Counted from the first letter of the stretch, positions 29,501 through 35,754 are shown. The stretch is DNA of 64,000 nt from Taibaiella sp041660405 (GCA_041660405.1 JBAZWL010000007.1:108019-172018); one strand, 5' to 3'. A program made the numbers and translations. The notes: generated by a model from the sequence alone, not told the origin.

Positions 29501-31328
29501 GGGTGGCGACTTCTGGTCGGCAGCTATAAAGTACTGTACCGTGGTAGCAGGGCGAAGCTACAGGGTACGCTTTGCACTGGACATGGGCACTATAGCGAGC
29601 ATACAGGTATCGGAAACCAGTGGTGGCGTACGGCAGGTGCAATATGGTACTTCGGTGAGCGGCCAGCAGGACTATACCTTTACGGCAGCGGGCCCGCAGG
29701 CACAGTTCATCATAGAAACCTGCTGCTGGGCTAATGCACCGGGAAGCGGCTCTTATTTCAAGATAGACAACTTCCGGCTGGAAGAGATCAAACAACAACC
29801 AGAGGTACCACCTGTAGTAAGTGATAACTGCATGACGATGACCCAGCCCAAATGGGTAACGACCTGGGTAGACAGTTGTGTGGATATGAATGTACAGGTA
29901 TGGTATAATACGCTGACCGGAGAGGTCATTGACCCGGTAAAGAACCCTTGCCCTGAATATTTTATACCGGTGGGCAGTGGTATATACACCACCACCGGTG
30001 CTGTGCCGCAGCAAAATAACCAGCTTACCCTGACCGTGGCACCGAAGAATTGTATGGACCCCCATATCCTTGCGGTAGAAGAGTACCTGGACGGTAGCTG
30101 GCAAACCCTGACGAGTGTAAGTGTAATACGGGGAGGCGATGTGAAACTTACTTATGTACCACGCAACAATAACGTAGTTCGCGTAACTTTGTGGAAACCG
30201 GGACCATTTATCTGTGCGGAAGGATTTGTAATCTGCAGGATGTGCAAAACGATACCGCAGTTAAAACAGGAAAATGTATTGGTAACGGTTTGTCCTGAAG
30301 ATAAGGATAGGTATCGTTTTGGCTTTAATGGACAGGAGAAGGTCAATGAGTGGGCGGGGATGGGGAATTATTTGGATTTTGCTTTTAGAGGATATGACAG
30401 TAGAGTTGCCCGATTTAATAGTGTAGATCCTTTAAAGCAACAGTATCCTTGGTATTCGCCATATCATTTTGCTGGGAATAGTCCGATTAGTATGATAGAT
30501 GTTGAAGGACTTGAACCTACAAGACCTCCGTTACCTGGTGAAATAGTTACACCTCAAAGTGGTCCTAAATTTGATCATACAAGCGGTTATGGGTCTCAAT
30601 ATTTAGCATTAGCCAAAAATAAGACTAATGGAAAAATGCAGAAGTATTGGATTTTTGCCGAAAATGCGATGCAATTCAATACGATCTATTACTATTATGA
30701 TCAGGGAAAATGGAGCAAATTCTTCGATCAGAATGCTTTCAATAGCTATATGACCGCATGTCGTATAAAATCTGCTCATGATTTTAGAAATGTTCTGTTA
30801 ATAGGTGGGGGAATTACATTAGCTGCACCAATTGCTATTTATGCTGGAACCTCAGGTGCCTTGGCAGAAGGGGGACAACTACTGTGGCAAGGTGCTCAAT
30901 GGGCAGGTAAAAACCATTACTTTGTTGAATTTGCAAAAGAAACAGGTAAAGAGATACTTGCTAATAGAGGAAATCTGTCAAACATAGATTGGTTTGATGT
31001 AGGATTAAGTACAGTAACATCAAAAATGGGAGCCTTTGGAAAAGGTATCAACATAATAGGGACTTCTTATTTCGATTTGACAATAGACAAAGGCTTTAAA
31101 AGTGGGATCAACGGGACGAAAGACAATGGAAGTATGTTACTTGATGCTGCATTTGAAAGTTTTAAAACTGTAGGAGGTGAGATTGGTGATGCAGGTGGGA
31201 TGAGTAATATGGGAAAAGATTTGATGGAAGTAGGAGTTGACCAAATAAAAACTGAGTTAAATGAACAAATGGAATCTGAGAATAAAAGAAATAAAGAACT
31301 AGAAAAGGGCAATTTACATCCAGATTAG
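20502..31328 (+). CDS. giant RHS-repeat protein with variable C-terminal tip, 3608 aa
   Basis: An N-terminal signal segment (about residues 8-33) precedes a beta-rich, cysteine-dotted region (pairs such as DCNSC and CTTCQ, to about 1850). YD repeats follow (about 1860-2470: YYYDRAGNLTR, YFYDAAGRAIF, YAYDPDGNLQK). The shell motif TNHLGNVQATVSDL is near 2904, YYPFGMLMPGR near 2943 and the core FNGQEKVNEW near 3275. The tip (about 3346-3608) is much richer in A+T than the rest, has hydrophobic Gly/Ala segments (LLIGGGITLAAPIAIYAG) and matches no toxin family I know. Two large insertions are unusual: a helical domain between about 2475 and 2815, and a carbohydrate-binding-like beta-sandwich (about 2965-3100). 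It is probably a polymorphic effector cage. Candidate immunity genes follow. Confidence 0.88.
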   Translation: MNRNINPKIKTSLRLLSVTALLLLLCAWGGTPVQAQAFDFRPTEASEKKTALQIKQHNGFMDTIIVRQDKWIEMVNNGPSWGSNLKFKSVHAFVKFYINHAYPVKIPEAYTFRLTYKVYGYGNMADTNAYTSFNDTLTISYKPDSLSSFQDLQYKKYSNFHKIMVVMTGLYKIDGAGGTPVAMDLSMAGPFSLLNFYVEGSILIQPYHKKVQTGSGYVSVYGTSAPAMNIDHDAVANDYLPVKWTVSGANLNSVLALTPVNYELEWTYVDNYKVNASTGAITTIPATSLPYNFKENSTRVWLDTNYYKIPMIYQKGYVLYRVRMVRPDSVQYRYPVYGAWSLANETGMVSSVGNTNMFEITQAHLSDSLNWQYTVSFAEQGKYKHVMSYYDGMLKNRQSITRFNSMPGKLIATEQVYDYEGRPSISLLPTPVTSGAFRYQFNLTLNGSTGLPYKAHDFDTLQGGVCPLDNVPSPLANASPANIYYSPLNPDKAGFQKFVPDAGGYPFVQTIYSPGYDERVEKQGGAGDSLQIGFNHNVKNDYVSADQMDLNRLFGTDIGWSGFYRKTVSRDPNGQLSLNVTDYKGKTVTSSMIGIPDTTIHSIVANENLPDTSFYQEDHIAGTTQQVLGNKIILDKNFFNDAGGNNLAQYIYTFKPFPTFCPGKYLTVAARYDYTIFDECGNIDLDTGGVLGISGVTSSGSPVTTSTAQIPFYMEKGKHSLHKELTINTDDVDVAVDQFMALSPAENCLKNEPWFIKEAVLSKEFPCPEEYNDMDCNSCEGKKFQMMQELWPNKDSVYMERKYGIYRQQGSGLVAGNNNSIFTIISGGGDLGPIVYRYQDPCMVQLPASVTKNGHTYTNLQSLPVDTFIYIFNDDIAEALLPMHPEYCELLKCFDDKYADKLRSIPDANIAEQLGLMSLTGMINGDPLYAKMLTLPSLYPNAFDTLAHFAAGISLDTMALIQAYCGCNDSTMFQDCRNNIFASQINGGILLNDYVKERYFETVRNLYIANRSRYLFNLSPVGALAACTTCQDVRMTLVPLPVFMTFTNPGGGLATGPGSLLGTLQTLNPVAAGNLSTYFTLLQTVNLDTLQQLNDSAYQVYTSNDSTLCAGAVDAIIVQLVNCAAPGGLNGLRNSLLALCQSGQVSGGYFTPDQIKTALQQNGLAINDICNQYLVNYDNNMDYSSALDQGGFTCNSDAFYNDAENTLNDPDVIGVLKNAATSATLNLSAGNQFQQELIAALGATSCTVSSTINTGTHVQTLTFANGAQTVNLYFKTAASGSCASPFITPPGEDIYIEVNCVNPPNGFANGYIGKYSFAIIVSHDFYTCNLQAWNDKIMMNHEGENPIAGCVPCTQMRSLANEFILYTMQQQFQVKGTDHPYFKTMFRNFCNYRLQKAYTEAQYMDFMESCALSDYMPIGRYATHVTKTFTNEADMFSFVNGANNLDPSIHLDALMYKFGTVQYQVDVNLNSAPKDKLRMLKNYFLTFPGISYNIPWANSVSPNTMGALFVKASSSFNPSSAIFGSSANPFFFTFFGTYDLWTGSSYEPTRIYGVKTPNVNAYSDNNRNANLLVKYIYDNGIDGVCYPSIHITYNSQHDLAEKQVYLQKAYSYLSMPINTVLDSLQAQFLEASVPIFNGKQLSYGHPAQPGNIQNLYVADPATATNNTHYSKLTYIIDKVRNYLPGNALFFAGGNTRNVPVPSGEILTAYRCRDTAFWYRYFGPGDTLYNVFIRIPAYIDTTYFAGYQFQGMTFNPGEGNSFSFTIGLKNINAPVKELVLNGFTDFVVAKNEVLRDVLIAHAVNEEIPVADTVNNCERQRLNAAIYEGRINYKIYIDSVRAKLRGDFYAYIMSSGIEEKLYVGYRNQRFNYTLYYYDRAGNLTRTIPPAGLATLAGNLLPAVDAARAANSGAYLPSHHKPSQYKYNTLNQVIDQETPDGGRTEYFYDAAGRAIFSQNAKQREAGRMTYTLYDRQGRIMETGQAKIACDPYFPPYPSPTDLGNNPCSYYVAGTITPFPPQVQDLKSYPHSDIVAYVRALNREEVVLTRYDKPALDLSAQAGMGAQDNLRKRVAAIKYFDYLTPADTAFNLYDYAMHFSYDIAGNVKTLTRDYPSWKAVHQQFKRVDYDYDVISGKVNLLSYNRGFADQYFQRYGYDGDNRITKVETSSDGYIWKHDAEYQYYQHGPLARMSLGDLRVQGVDYAYTIQGWLKAVNGDMLDTAKDMGADATGNSIHAKDAVALSLDYFKGDYRPIGTTAVTHIADPAKNMYNGNIPRATTSVAPFPSLNTNYVYDQLNRIIKAQYAYVNPYDGQLDNTADYYSKYAYDPDGNLQKLVRNGNSVGTGTQMMDSLEYKYPNGQNNNKLDNVLDYVSNTSFHNDIKHYTNAASSRYLYDATGNTIKDLVSGQDTILWNHYNKVTETRKDTSGHGLYFAYDGAGNRYLKTVSLNSGDTSKERSDYYVRDAQGNILAIYDMENGYKMTKTEWIEYITQQYIQEFGPGIVWDHVIGPYYGQVGYFKSSFLQQVLANSGYVTQEIDAHPLSYYVANSEVVKSNILAHTGGYADFYGSMRSWSQSNNQPLLGSALYNRLNSDKEANASFMDALLRENIDPVIRTHAMELMCLNADTLFKDATRGIGQLYDTNGCGANADALVNRFVQQPEAIHEFSSIVAQLATDPVYQNGYWNFVRSLSLDETVLGHPPYTSTTQQGVLIPYFEEALRTHSNSAAMGSFLDTWTPARALLKSTNDNNTLLQVAYDQSPAAFIGNFVTYTGNMQPVYYGLQNIPWLTGVYFIEKFAKIDTVGTIIHTVYENVLHSKRISLSSHHLYGSSRLGTKDYLAGQYYMLWDYSGPQTISDTATLLTRRPWYSREYNDVISGLALQPWGMTEMNAFLVSHQVGQKQYELTNHLGNVQATVSDLPSFYAANAGDTIRQHFPALVTAYDYYPFGMLMPGRGSDSATASGSAGGNILIVYNDFSDGTTQGWTKTGGNADAILNDNGTLKTVGGDFWSAAIKYCTVVAGRSYRVRFALDMGTIASIQVSETSGGVRQVQYGTSVSGQQDYTFTAAGPQAQFIIETCCWANAPGSGSYFKIDNFRLEEIKQQPEVPPVVSDNCMTMTQPKWVTTWVDSCVDMNVQVWYNTLTGEVIDPVKNPCPEYFIPVGSGIYTTTGAVPQQNNQLTLTVAPKNCMDPHILAVEEYLDGSWQTLTSVSVIRGGDVKLTYVPRNNNVVRVTLWKPGPFICAEGFVICRMCKTIPQLKQENVLVTVCPEDKDRYRFGFNGQEKVNEWAGMGNYLDFAFRGYDSRVARFNSVDPLKQQYPWYSPYHFAGNSPISMIDVEGLEPTRPPLPGEIVTPQSGPKFDHTSGYGSQYLALAKNKTNGKMQKYWIFAENAMQFNTIYYYYDQGKWSKFFDQNAFNSYMTACRIKSAHDFRNVLLIGGGITLAAPIAIYAGTSGALAEGGQLLWQGAQWAGKNHYFVEFAKETGKEILANRGNLSNIDWFDVGLSTVTSKMGAFGKGINIIGTSYFDLTIDKGFKSGINGTKDNGSMLLDAAFESFKTVGGEIGDAGGMSNMGKDLMEVGVDQIKTELNEQMESENKRNKELEKGNLHPD
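30333..30361 (+). repeat. RHS core homology block, copy 1
   Basis: 29 bases encoding QEKVNEWAG are identical to 32309-32337. The block marks the junction between conserved shell and variable tip and is a natural crossover point for tip exchange. Confidence 0.85.
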
Positions 31329-31345
31329 TAATAATAATTTGAATA

Positions 31346-31729
31346 ATGAAGATAGGTAAGCAAAATGTATTTAAAATAGCAGTAATTCTGCTTTTCCTTG
31401 GATTCGTTGCTTGGCAGTTATATAAATCGAATAGTGATGTGCAACAACTTAATAAAAATGGAGTATACGTAATTGGGCAGCGTTATAAATTCAAAAGTGG
31501 AGGTAGTCGATCAGGCACAAGTTATTATTTTTATTTTTATAATAATATTAAGTATTCCCAGTTCGGGGTGACTGATGGCTATCGATATGATGATTTGAAG
31601 TTTTTTTTGATTTTACCATCTAATCCGGAAATTTGCCGTATAGTAGAAGGTGACGTTCCTGCTTGTCTTACGGTGAAAGATGTACCAAAGGAAGGGTGGA
31701 AAGAACTACCATTAAATATATGTAAATAA
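31346..31729 (+). CDS. putative immunity protein for the RHS tip, 127 aa
   Basis: It starts 17 bases after the RHS gene. One N-terminal membrane segment (about residues 9-25, FKIAVILLFLGFVAWQLY) is followed by a small beta-rich domain with many aromatic residues (GTSYYFYFYNNIKYSQF) and two or three cysteines. Its position immediately after a toxin tip and its low GC are typical of immunity genes. The anchored build suggests protection at the inner membrane. No family is recognised, so immunity is inferred from position. Confidence 0.65.
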   Translation: MKIGKQNVFKIAVILLFLGFVAWQLYKSNSDVQQLNKNGVYVIGQRYKFKSGGSRSGTSYYFYFYNNIKYSQFGVTDGYRYDDLKFFLILPSNPEICRIVEGDVPACLTVKDVPKEGWKELPLNICK

Positions 31730-31745
31730 ATATATAAAACGAACA

Positions 31746-32258
31746 ATGAAAAAAATATTCTTATTAACTCTTTTTTCTCTGTGCTTGAATATTTCATTTA
31801 GTCAATCTGGTAAAGACATATTGATCTTTGATAAGGGTAGTGGAACATATGAAAGCTTACAAGTAGGTAACGCTGTAATGAATGCAATACAGGAAAATAA
31901 TCTTAGCATTCTGTCGGCATTTTATATTGACCTCACAAGCTTTAATAACAATGATTTGAGAAAAGAGATGGATGTTGTTAATAAGACATGGCCATATTAC
32001 GACACCATTGCTCCTATTGCCTATTTGGATGATTCGGAGAGTAATTTTTATTATGAGCGAAATTTTTGCAATTTCGAAAAAAATAATGTCACCATTGAGT
32101 TGCAGATTCATGCTACATTAATTAAAGAGGGTAATTCTTACTATGTAAATCAGATACAATTCCGACGGGGTAAAGCAATTCAGAAAAGGCAAGCAGAGGT
32201 TAAAGATATTCTTTCAAATAACCAAGATGAAACTCTAAGGCCACCACCACCGCCTCCC
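31746..32258 (+). CDS. secreted hypothetical protein, end lost in assembly gap
   Basis: A signal peptide (residues 1-20, ending SFSQS) is followed by a mixed domain (QVGNAVMNAIQENN...IELQIHATLIKEG) resembling small Bacteroidota periplasmic proteins. The readable part ends in a run of six prolines just before ten N. The apparent frame beyond the gap (SLLKINICS and onwards) is an out-of-frame reading of an RHS core and should not be part of this protein. It starts 16 bases after the previous candidate immunity gene and could be a second immunity gene. If the gap length is wrong, it may end at the TAA at 32279. Confidence 0.6.
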
Positions 32259-32268
32259 NNNNNNNNNN
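32259..32268. other. assembly gap (10 N)
   Basis: Ten unknown bases are flanked by proline-coding CCN runs on the left and a CT-rich stretch on the right, directly before a second RHS core. Repeated core sequence is the likely cause of the break. The real gap length is unknown. Confidence 0.95.
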
Positions 32269-32281
32269 CCTCCCTCCTTAA

Positions 32282-33274
32282 GATAAATATCTGTTCGGCT
32301 TTAACGGTCAGGAGAAGGTCAATGAGTGGGCGGGGATCGGGAATTTTATGGATTATAAGGAACGTGGACAGGATACGAGGATAGGAAGGTTCTTGAGTAT
32401 TGACCCTTTGACTTCAAAATATGCAGAATTAACCCCTTATCAGTTCGCTTCAAATAGTCCTCTAATGGGGGTTGACCTAGACGGGCTGGAACTATTGCCA
32501 TCGAATAGTTCTGTTTATAAAATGCGGTTTATGGGCTTTGTTCAAGTTATGGAACTTGTTGACAACGAATATGTGTTGGTAACCGTGCCGAATTATACTG
32601 CAGGAATAATAAGTGCAAATGTGCCAGAAGCCATTAAAGGTAAAGATGGCACAGTGGTATATGACGTAGGGGCTCCAGCTGGCGTAAACGGTGAAGATAA
32701 ACCTGGCCCGTATTTTTATGTTAATTCATCCCCAGATTTTAATTTTAAAACTTCAGATATTGGAAAACCATACCCGAATCAGACTGACCCTGATGCATCT
32801 CCAAGTTCAATGCAGTATAAATTTTACAAACTTAAGGATGGCCAAAAATATAATTGGACTAAAATTCAAGGGGGGTCACAAAGTGGGGTTGATGCTGGAA
32901 AACAGATTTATGGAATGGGCCAAAATTATTTTAATAAGGCTATTTGGAATGGAATTGCGAAAGTAAAATCTGATAAAAGAGCTTTTTATCTTGCTACCCA
33001 AATGGTAAACAAATCAAAAATGATTACTTTCGAATTTAGCACTGGCAAAGGAAAGGCGGATTTGATAAATTATATAACTGATGGGGCATTCCCAAGTAGT
33101 TACAATTTATTCACCGAAAGTAAAACGGATATAGTCAAAAATACAGGTTACATGTTGCGTTTGATGTCCAATGCTGACAAGGTTATGAAAGAAAATAAAA
33201 AAACCTTAAGAAAAGATGAATACGAAAAAAATGGATCAATTTATAAAATGTACGTTGAAAATGGTGGTAAATAA
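32282..33274 (+). pseudogene. orphan RHS core plus alternative C-terminal tip
   Basis: Starting right after an in-frame TAA (32279-32281), the frame reads DKYLFGFNGQEKVNEWAG, then TRIGRFLSIDPLT, then YQFASNSPLMGVDLDG. This is the RHS core of the main gene without any shell in front. It continues into a different tip of about 260 residues (VYKMRFMGFVQVME ... YEKNGSIYKMYVENGGK) with no known family. Orphan modules of this kind are displaced former tips kept for recombination (established for RHS loci). It has no credible start; the first ATG is at 32348, inside the core. A candidate immunity gene overlaps its end. Confidence 0.8.
32309..32337 (+). repeat. RHS core homology block, copy 2
   Basis: Identical over 29 bases to 30333-30361. 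It is the upstream edge of the orphan tip and the expected crossover point with the main RHS gene. Confidence 0.85.
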
Positions 33275-33773
33275 ATTAACTGTTAATCTGAAAGCAACTA
33301 TTATAATTATTTTGATAGAAGTTATTCTTAGTTGCTTCAGTTGCAGGGTTAAATCGGAAGAGCGTACTGAAGTAAATACTGTCCAAATTTTTTTAAAGAA
33401 AGCGAGTCAAAAAGACACGAGTTCTTTATTTGAAATGTTGTCTCCGGAATTAAACGGAAGAGATGTAGAAGGTACTCTAAGTAAAATTAGACAAATAAAT
33501 ATCCTTAGTGAGAAATACTCATTATCTAAACCAGATAAATGGATTATTGAGTATGATACATCTGGTACCATAGTGAAATATAAAAATATTATTGTTCCGT
33601 TTTCTGCATCTGGAATTGATACATCTGTGATTGCAAAGGCCTCTTTTAGTTTTGATTATACCCATAGATATCTACCAGTCAACATAATTTCTGTATTTTA
33701 TGTAGATATTAGTACCGAGATTCCTTCAACAGATTTCATTGATACTACGCAGTCAATGATTGAATTAAAATAA
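33261..33773 (+). CDS. putative immunity lipoprotein for the orphan tip, 170 aa
   Basis: The start at 33261 (MVVNKLTVNLKATIIIILIE) overlaps the end of the orphan tip by 14 bases, and an ATG 30 bases earlier is an alternative. A hydrophobic segment ends in LSCFSC, a possible lipobox, and is followed by a small domain of about 140 residues with a helix then beta strands. Overlap with the tip and low GC are typical of immunity genes. No family is recognised. Confidence 0.6.
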   Translation: MVVNKLTVNLKATIIIILIEVILSCFSCRVKSEERTEVNTVQIFLKKASQKDTSSLFEMLSPELNGRDVEGTLSKIRQINILSEKYSLSKPDKWIIEYDTSGTIVKYKNIIVPFSASGIDTSVIAKASFSFDYTHRYLPVNIISVFYVDISTEIPSTDFIDTTQSMIELK

Positions 33774-34128
33774 GGTAGTGCTCCAATGATCACTTGCGTA
33801 AAAAATCATCAATCTCAAAACGGGAGCTTTAAATCCTTGTAGAGTATGAATGCTTAGGTTTCGTGTTTGGACTGGAATTTGGTATTCCAGAATGCAAAAG
33901 AAGATAGATGTAATAAAGAGCAGCCAGTCAGAAATGATTGGTTGTTTCGTTTATGGTCAACTGACCATGCAGATGAACTGGTAAAAAGAATTAAAGGGAG
34001 ACCGAAAATTTGGGTTTGTAAGTGCCTAAATCACAAGTAGTTTAAAATAGAGAAATGATCTTACTTTTAAACTATGGCATATGAAAAAACACAATGGCTT
34101 CCTTTTACATTGAGTACAATTTGTAACG
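33774..34128. other. intergenic stretch carrying repeat copy 1
   Basis: No gene was found. The stretch contains the first copy of a roughly 190-base repeat (33866-34060) with a terminator-like hairpin and the dyad atggtca-ac-tgaccat (33953-33968). It separates the orphan module from the next small gene. Confidence 0.6.
33866..34060 (+). repeat. intergenic direct repeat, copy 1
   Basis: Shared words with the copy at 34365-34550 run in the same order: gaatgcaaaagaa-acagatg, cagccagtca-gaaa-tgattggttgttt, ttatggtcaactgacca, then gacgaaa-ttggg-ttg. The hairpin 33921-33944 has two G-T pairs where copy 2 has perfect pairing. Confidence 0.7.
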
Positions 34129-34359
34129 ATGTTTTTTAAAATTTATCTCTTTATTGCATTTGCGACCTACGGCATAATTGCTCTTCTCAATATCCGAAAG
34201 ATCAATCAAATTTGGAAAGTTAAGCGATCTTGGAAACACACTTCAGCAGAAGGTAAAGCAGAAATTAACCGAAGACGACTATATCTGTTTTTAAATTTTG
34301 TAATCTTTGTTTTGTTAGCATTTATAAGCTTTTGGATTAAGTTTAATGTAAACGTATAG
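34129..34359 (+). CDS. small two-span membrane protein, 76 aa
   Basis: Two hydrophobic segments (about residues 3-22 and 53-70) flank a basic amphipathic middle (KVKRSWKHTSAEGKAEINRRR). It starts with ATG and is bracketed by two copies of an intergenic repeat. This indicates a cassette left over from RHS tip exchange, possibly an orphan immunity gene. No family is recognised. Confidence 0.55.
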   Translation: MFFKIYLFIAFATYGIIALLNIRKINQIWKVKRSWKHTSAEGKAEINRRRLYLFLNFVIFVLLAFISFWIKFNVNV

Positions 34360-34364
34360 CAACA

Positions 34365-34550
34365 ACGTTTGATCAAGGATTTGATACTCTAGAACGCAAA
34401 AGAAAACAGATGTTTTAAGGAACAGCCAATCATAAATGATTGGCTGTTTGTTTATGGTCAACTGACCAAGTGGAAGGAAAGTATTGTAACAGGTATAAAA
34501 CGGGGGGACGAAAGTGGGGGTTGTGTAGTTTAAAGAGAATTGTAGTTTGT
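34365..34550 (+). repeat. intergenic direct repeat, copy 2
   Basis: Second copy of the unit at 33866-34060. The two copies flank the 76-residue membrane protein gene and could recombine to delete or exchange it. Confidence 0.7.
34423..34446 (+). terminator. terminator-like hairpin in repeat copy 2
   Basis: A perfect 10-bp stem cagccaatca / tgattggctg with a taaa loop, followed by tttgttt. A related hairpin (cagccactca / tgagtggctg) ends the gene at 38715-39689. Confidence 0.8.
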
Positions 34551-34632
34551 GAATCAATTAAATCAATAAATTTTCTTTGATTCTATTATTTGCCAAATAA
34601 AGAATTTTGTTAACCAACCTAAACTCCCCCAT

Positions 34633-35200
34633 ATGAAAACGCTTAGTAACAAGAGAAGCCTTTTAATAATCTGTCTATTGATTATGGGCAATTATTGTTT
34701 TTCTCAAGGACAAGAACAAATAAGAGATAAGTCAACAGGAAGCACAAAAATGAAGACAAATAACAAGAATGTGCTAGAAGACCTTAAATCAATGTTTGAA
34801 AAAAATGATGCCAGTAAAGTTTTTGATGCCGATGAATTTAATAAGGAAAGCCTATTAAATGTGTACGTTGATAATTCCTTGTCGAATAAAATAAGGCACT
34901 TATACCATCAGAACAGTTTTGAGGATAGGACATAAAAAAAGTTCTGAAATTAATCAGAACCTATGGATAGATAATAATATAGAAGAAGTGGTTTTATTTT
35001 TTGAAGACTATTTAAAATACCAGAATAAATTAGAGCTAAATTTAGGATATAAATGGACACCATCTTATTCCGTTTATCATTCTCCTGACGATATCGTTTA
35101 TGAAATTAATTCGAACGGAAACCTGATAACACTAACTTCCTTAGGTGAGGAAGTACCATCTGTTCATTTATTTTTTCTGTTTCATAGACAGGCAAATTGA
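34633..35200 (+). pseudogene. frameshifted secreted protein gene
   Basis: The first frame (34633-34935) has a signal peptide (LLIICLLIMGNYCFSQ) and stops after SFEDRT. A second frame one base away (34919-35200, no proper start) continues with good protein character: NNIEEVVLFFEDYLKYQNKL, then YSVYHSPDDIVYEINSNG. Together they make one protein of about 185 residues, so a single frameshift between about 34890 and 34935 is the simplest reading. A sequencing error cannot be excluded. The end overlaps a convergent gene by 95 bases, so the true 3' end may also be truncated. It sits in the RHS-associated region and may be a former immunity gene. Confidence 0.55.
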
Positions 35201-35516
35201 AATCAGGATTGCATTTTTCATAAAAGATACTATCTATTTCCGGCTTAATTTCTTTTGTTAACTCTATAATTTTTTCTGCTGTCAATTTATCCCCTTCATC
35301 AAAGACGAATACTGCCATACATCCGAATACTGCTATCCCTTTATGATCAGGATACAATATTCTGGTAAAAGCATTAACCATACAAGAAGGTCGTTGTCCA
35401 AGGAGATCAACTAAAAGATCAAAGTCATATCGAGTTTGTATAATTGCATCTCCTAAAGGATTACCTTCTGAGATTTCTTTATCAATAAATCTAACTTCTT
35501 TGTGGATATATTTCAT
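35106..35516 (-). CDS. hypothetical protein, 136 aa
   Basis: The start at 35514-35516 (MKYIHKEVRFIDKEISEGNP) is preferred over an upstream in-frame codon. The protein is soluble with a mixed fold; the middle part AVFGCMAVFVFDEGDKLTAEK looks like a beta hairpin followed by helices. No family is recognised. It is convergent with, and overlaps, the frameshifted gene on the plus strand. Confidence 0.5.
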   Translation of the reverse strand: MKYIHKEVRFIDKEISEGNPLGDAIIQTRYDFDLLVDLLGQRPSCMVNAFTRILYPDHKGIAVFGCMAVFVFDEGDKLTAEKIIELTKEIKPEIDSIFYEKCNPDFNLPVYETEKINEQMVLPHLRKLVLSGFRSN

Positions 35517-35586
35517 AGTATAAAAGTTTAGATTACCAAAATACAAAAAACCTCCCGATTAAGAGAGGCTTTAAATAAATTAAGTT

Positions 35587-35754
35587 ATGGAAGAATTACT
35601 TTTAAATTTAGCTGCAATAGTAGCAAGCAAAGGTTACACACCTGAAAACAAAGGTATCTACAGCCAAATGTCTGAGCCAGGTGTTAGCACATATACACCG
35701 GAAAATATACATGCTATCTTCAAAGAGTTTGAAGAGCTATTCTCTAAGGGTTAG
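35587..35754 (+). CDS. short protein, 55 aa
   Basis: ATG at 35587, beginning MEELLLNLAAIVASKGYTPE and ending FKEFEELFSKG. The sequence has two amphipathic helices and good codon character. It overlaps the convergent gene at 35744-35938 by 11 bases. No function is recognised. Confidence 0.5.
   Translation: MEELLLNLAAIVASKGYTPENKGIYSQMSEPGVSTYTPENIHAIFKEFEELFSKG

Noticed and set aside
22227..30104. Long minus-strand frames (up to about 280 codons) inside the 3608-residue RHS gene
   Set aside because: They reflect codon bias of the GC-rich RHS gene. They lack ribosome-binding sites, domains and signal sequences.
13637..31328. A classical insecticidal Tc toxin locus
   Set aside because: There is no TcA-type pore protein, and the accessory genes are envelope factors. 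Only the split of SpvB-like and core/tip halves is similar.
32269..32384. Continuation of the 31746 gene beyond the assembly gap
   Set aside because: The frame after the gap is an out-of-frame reading of an RHS core. Joining across ten N is arbitrary.
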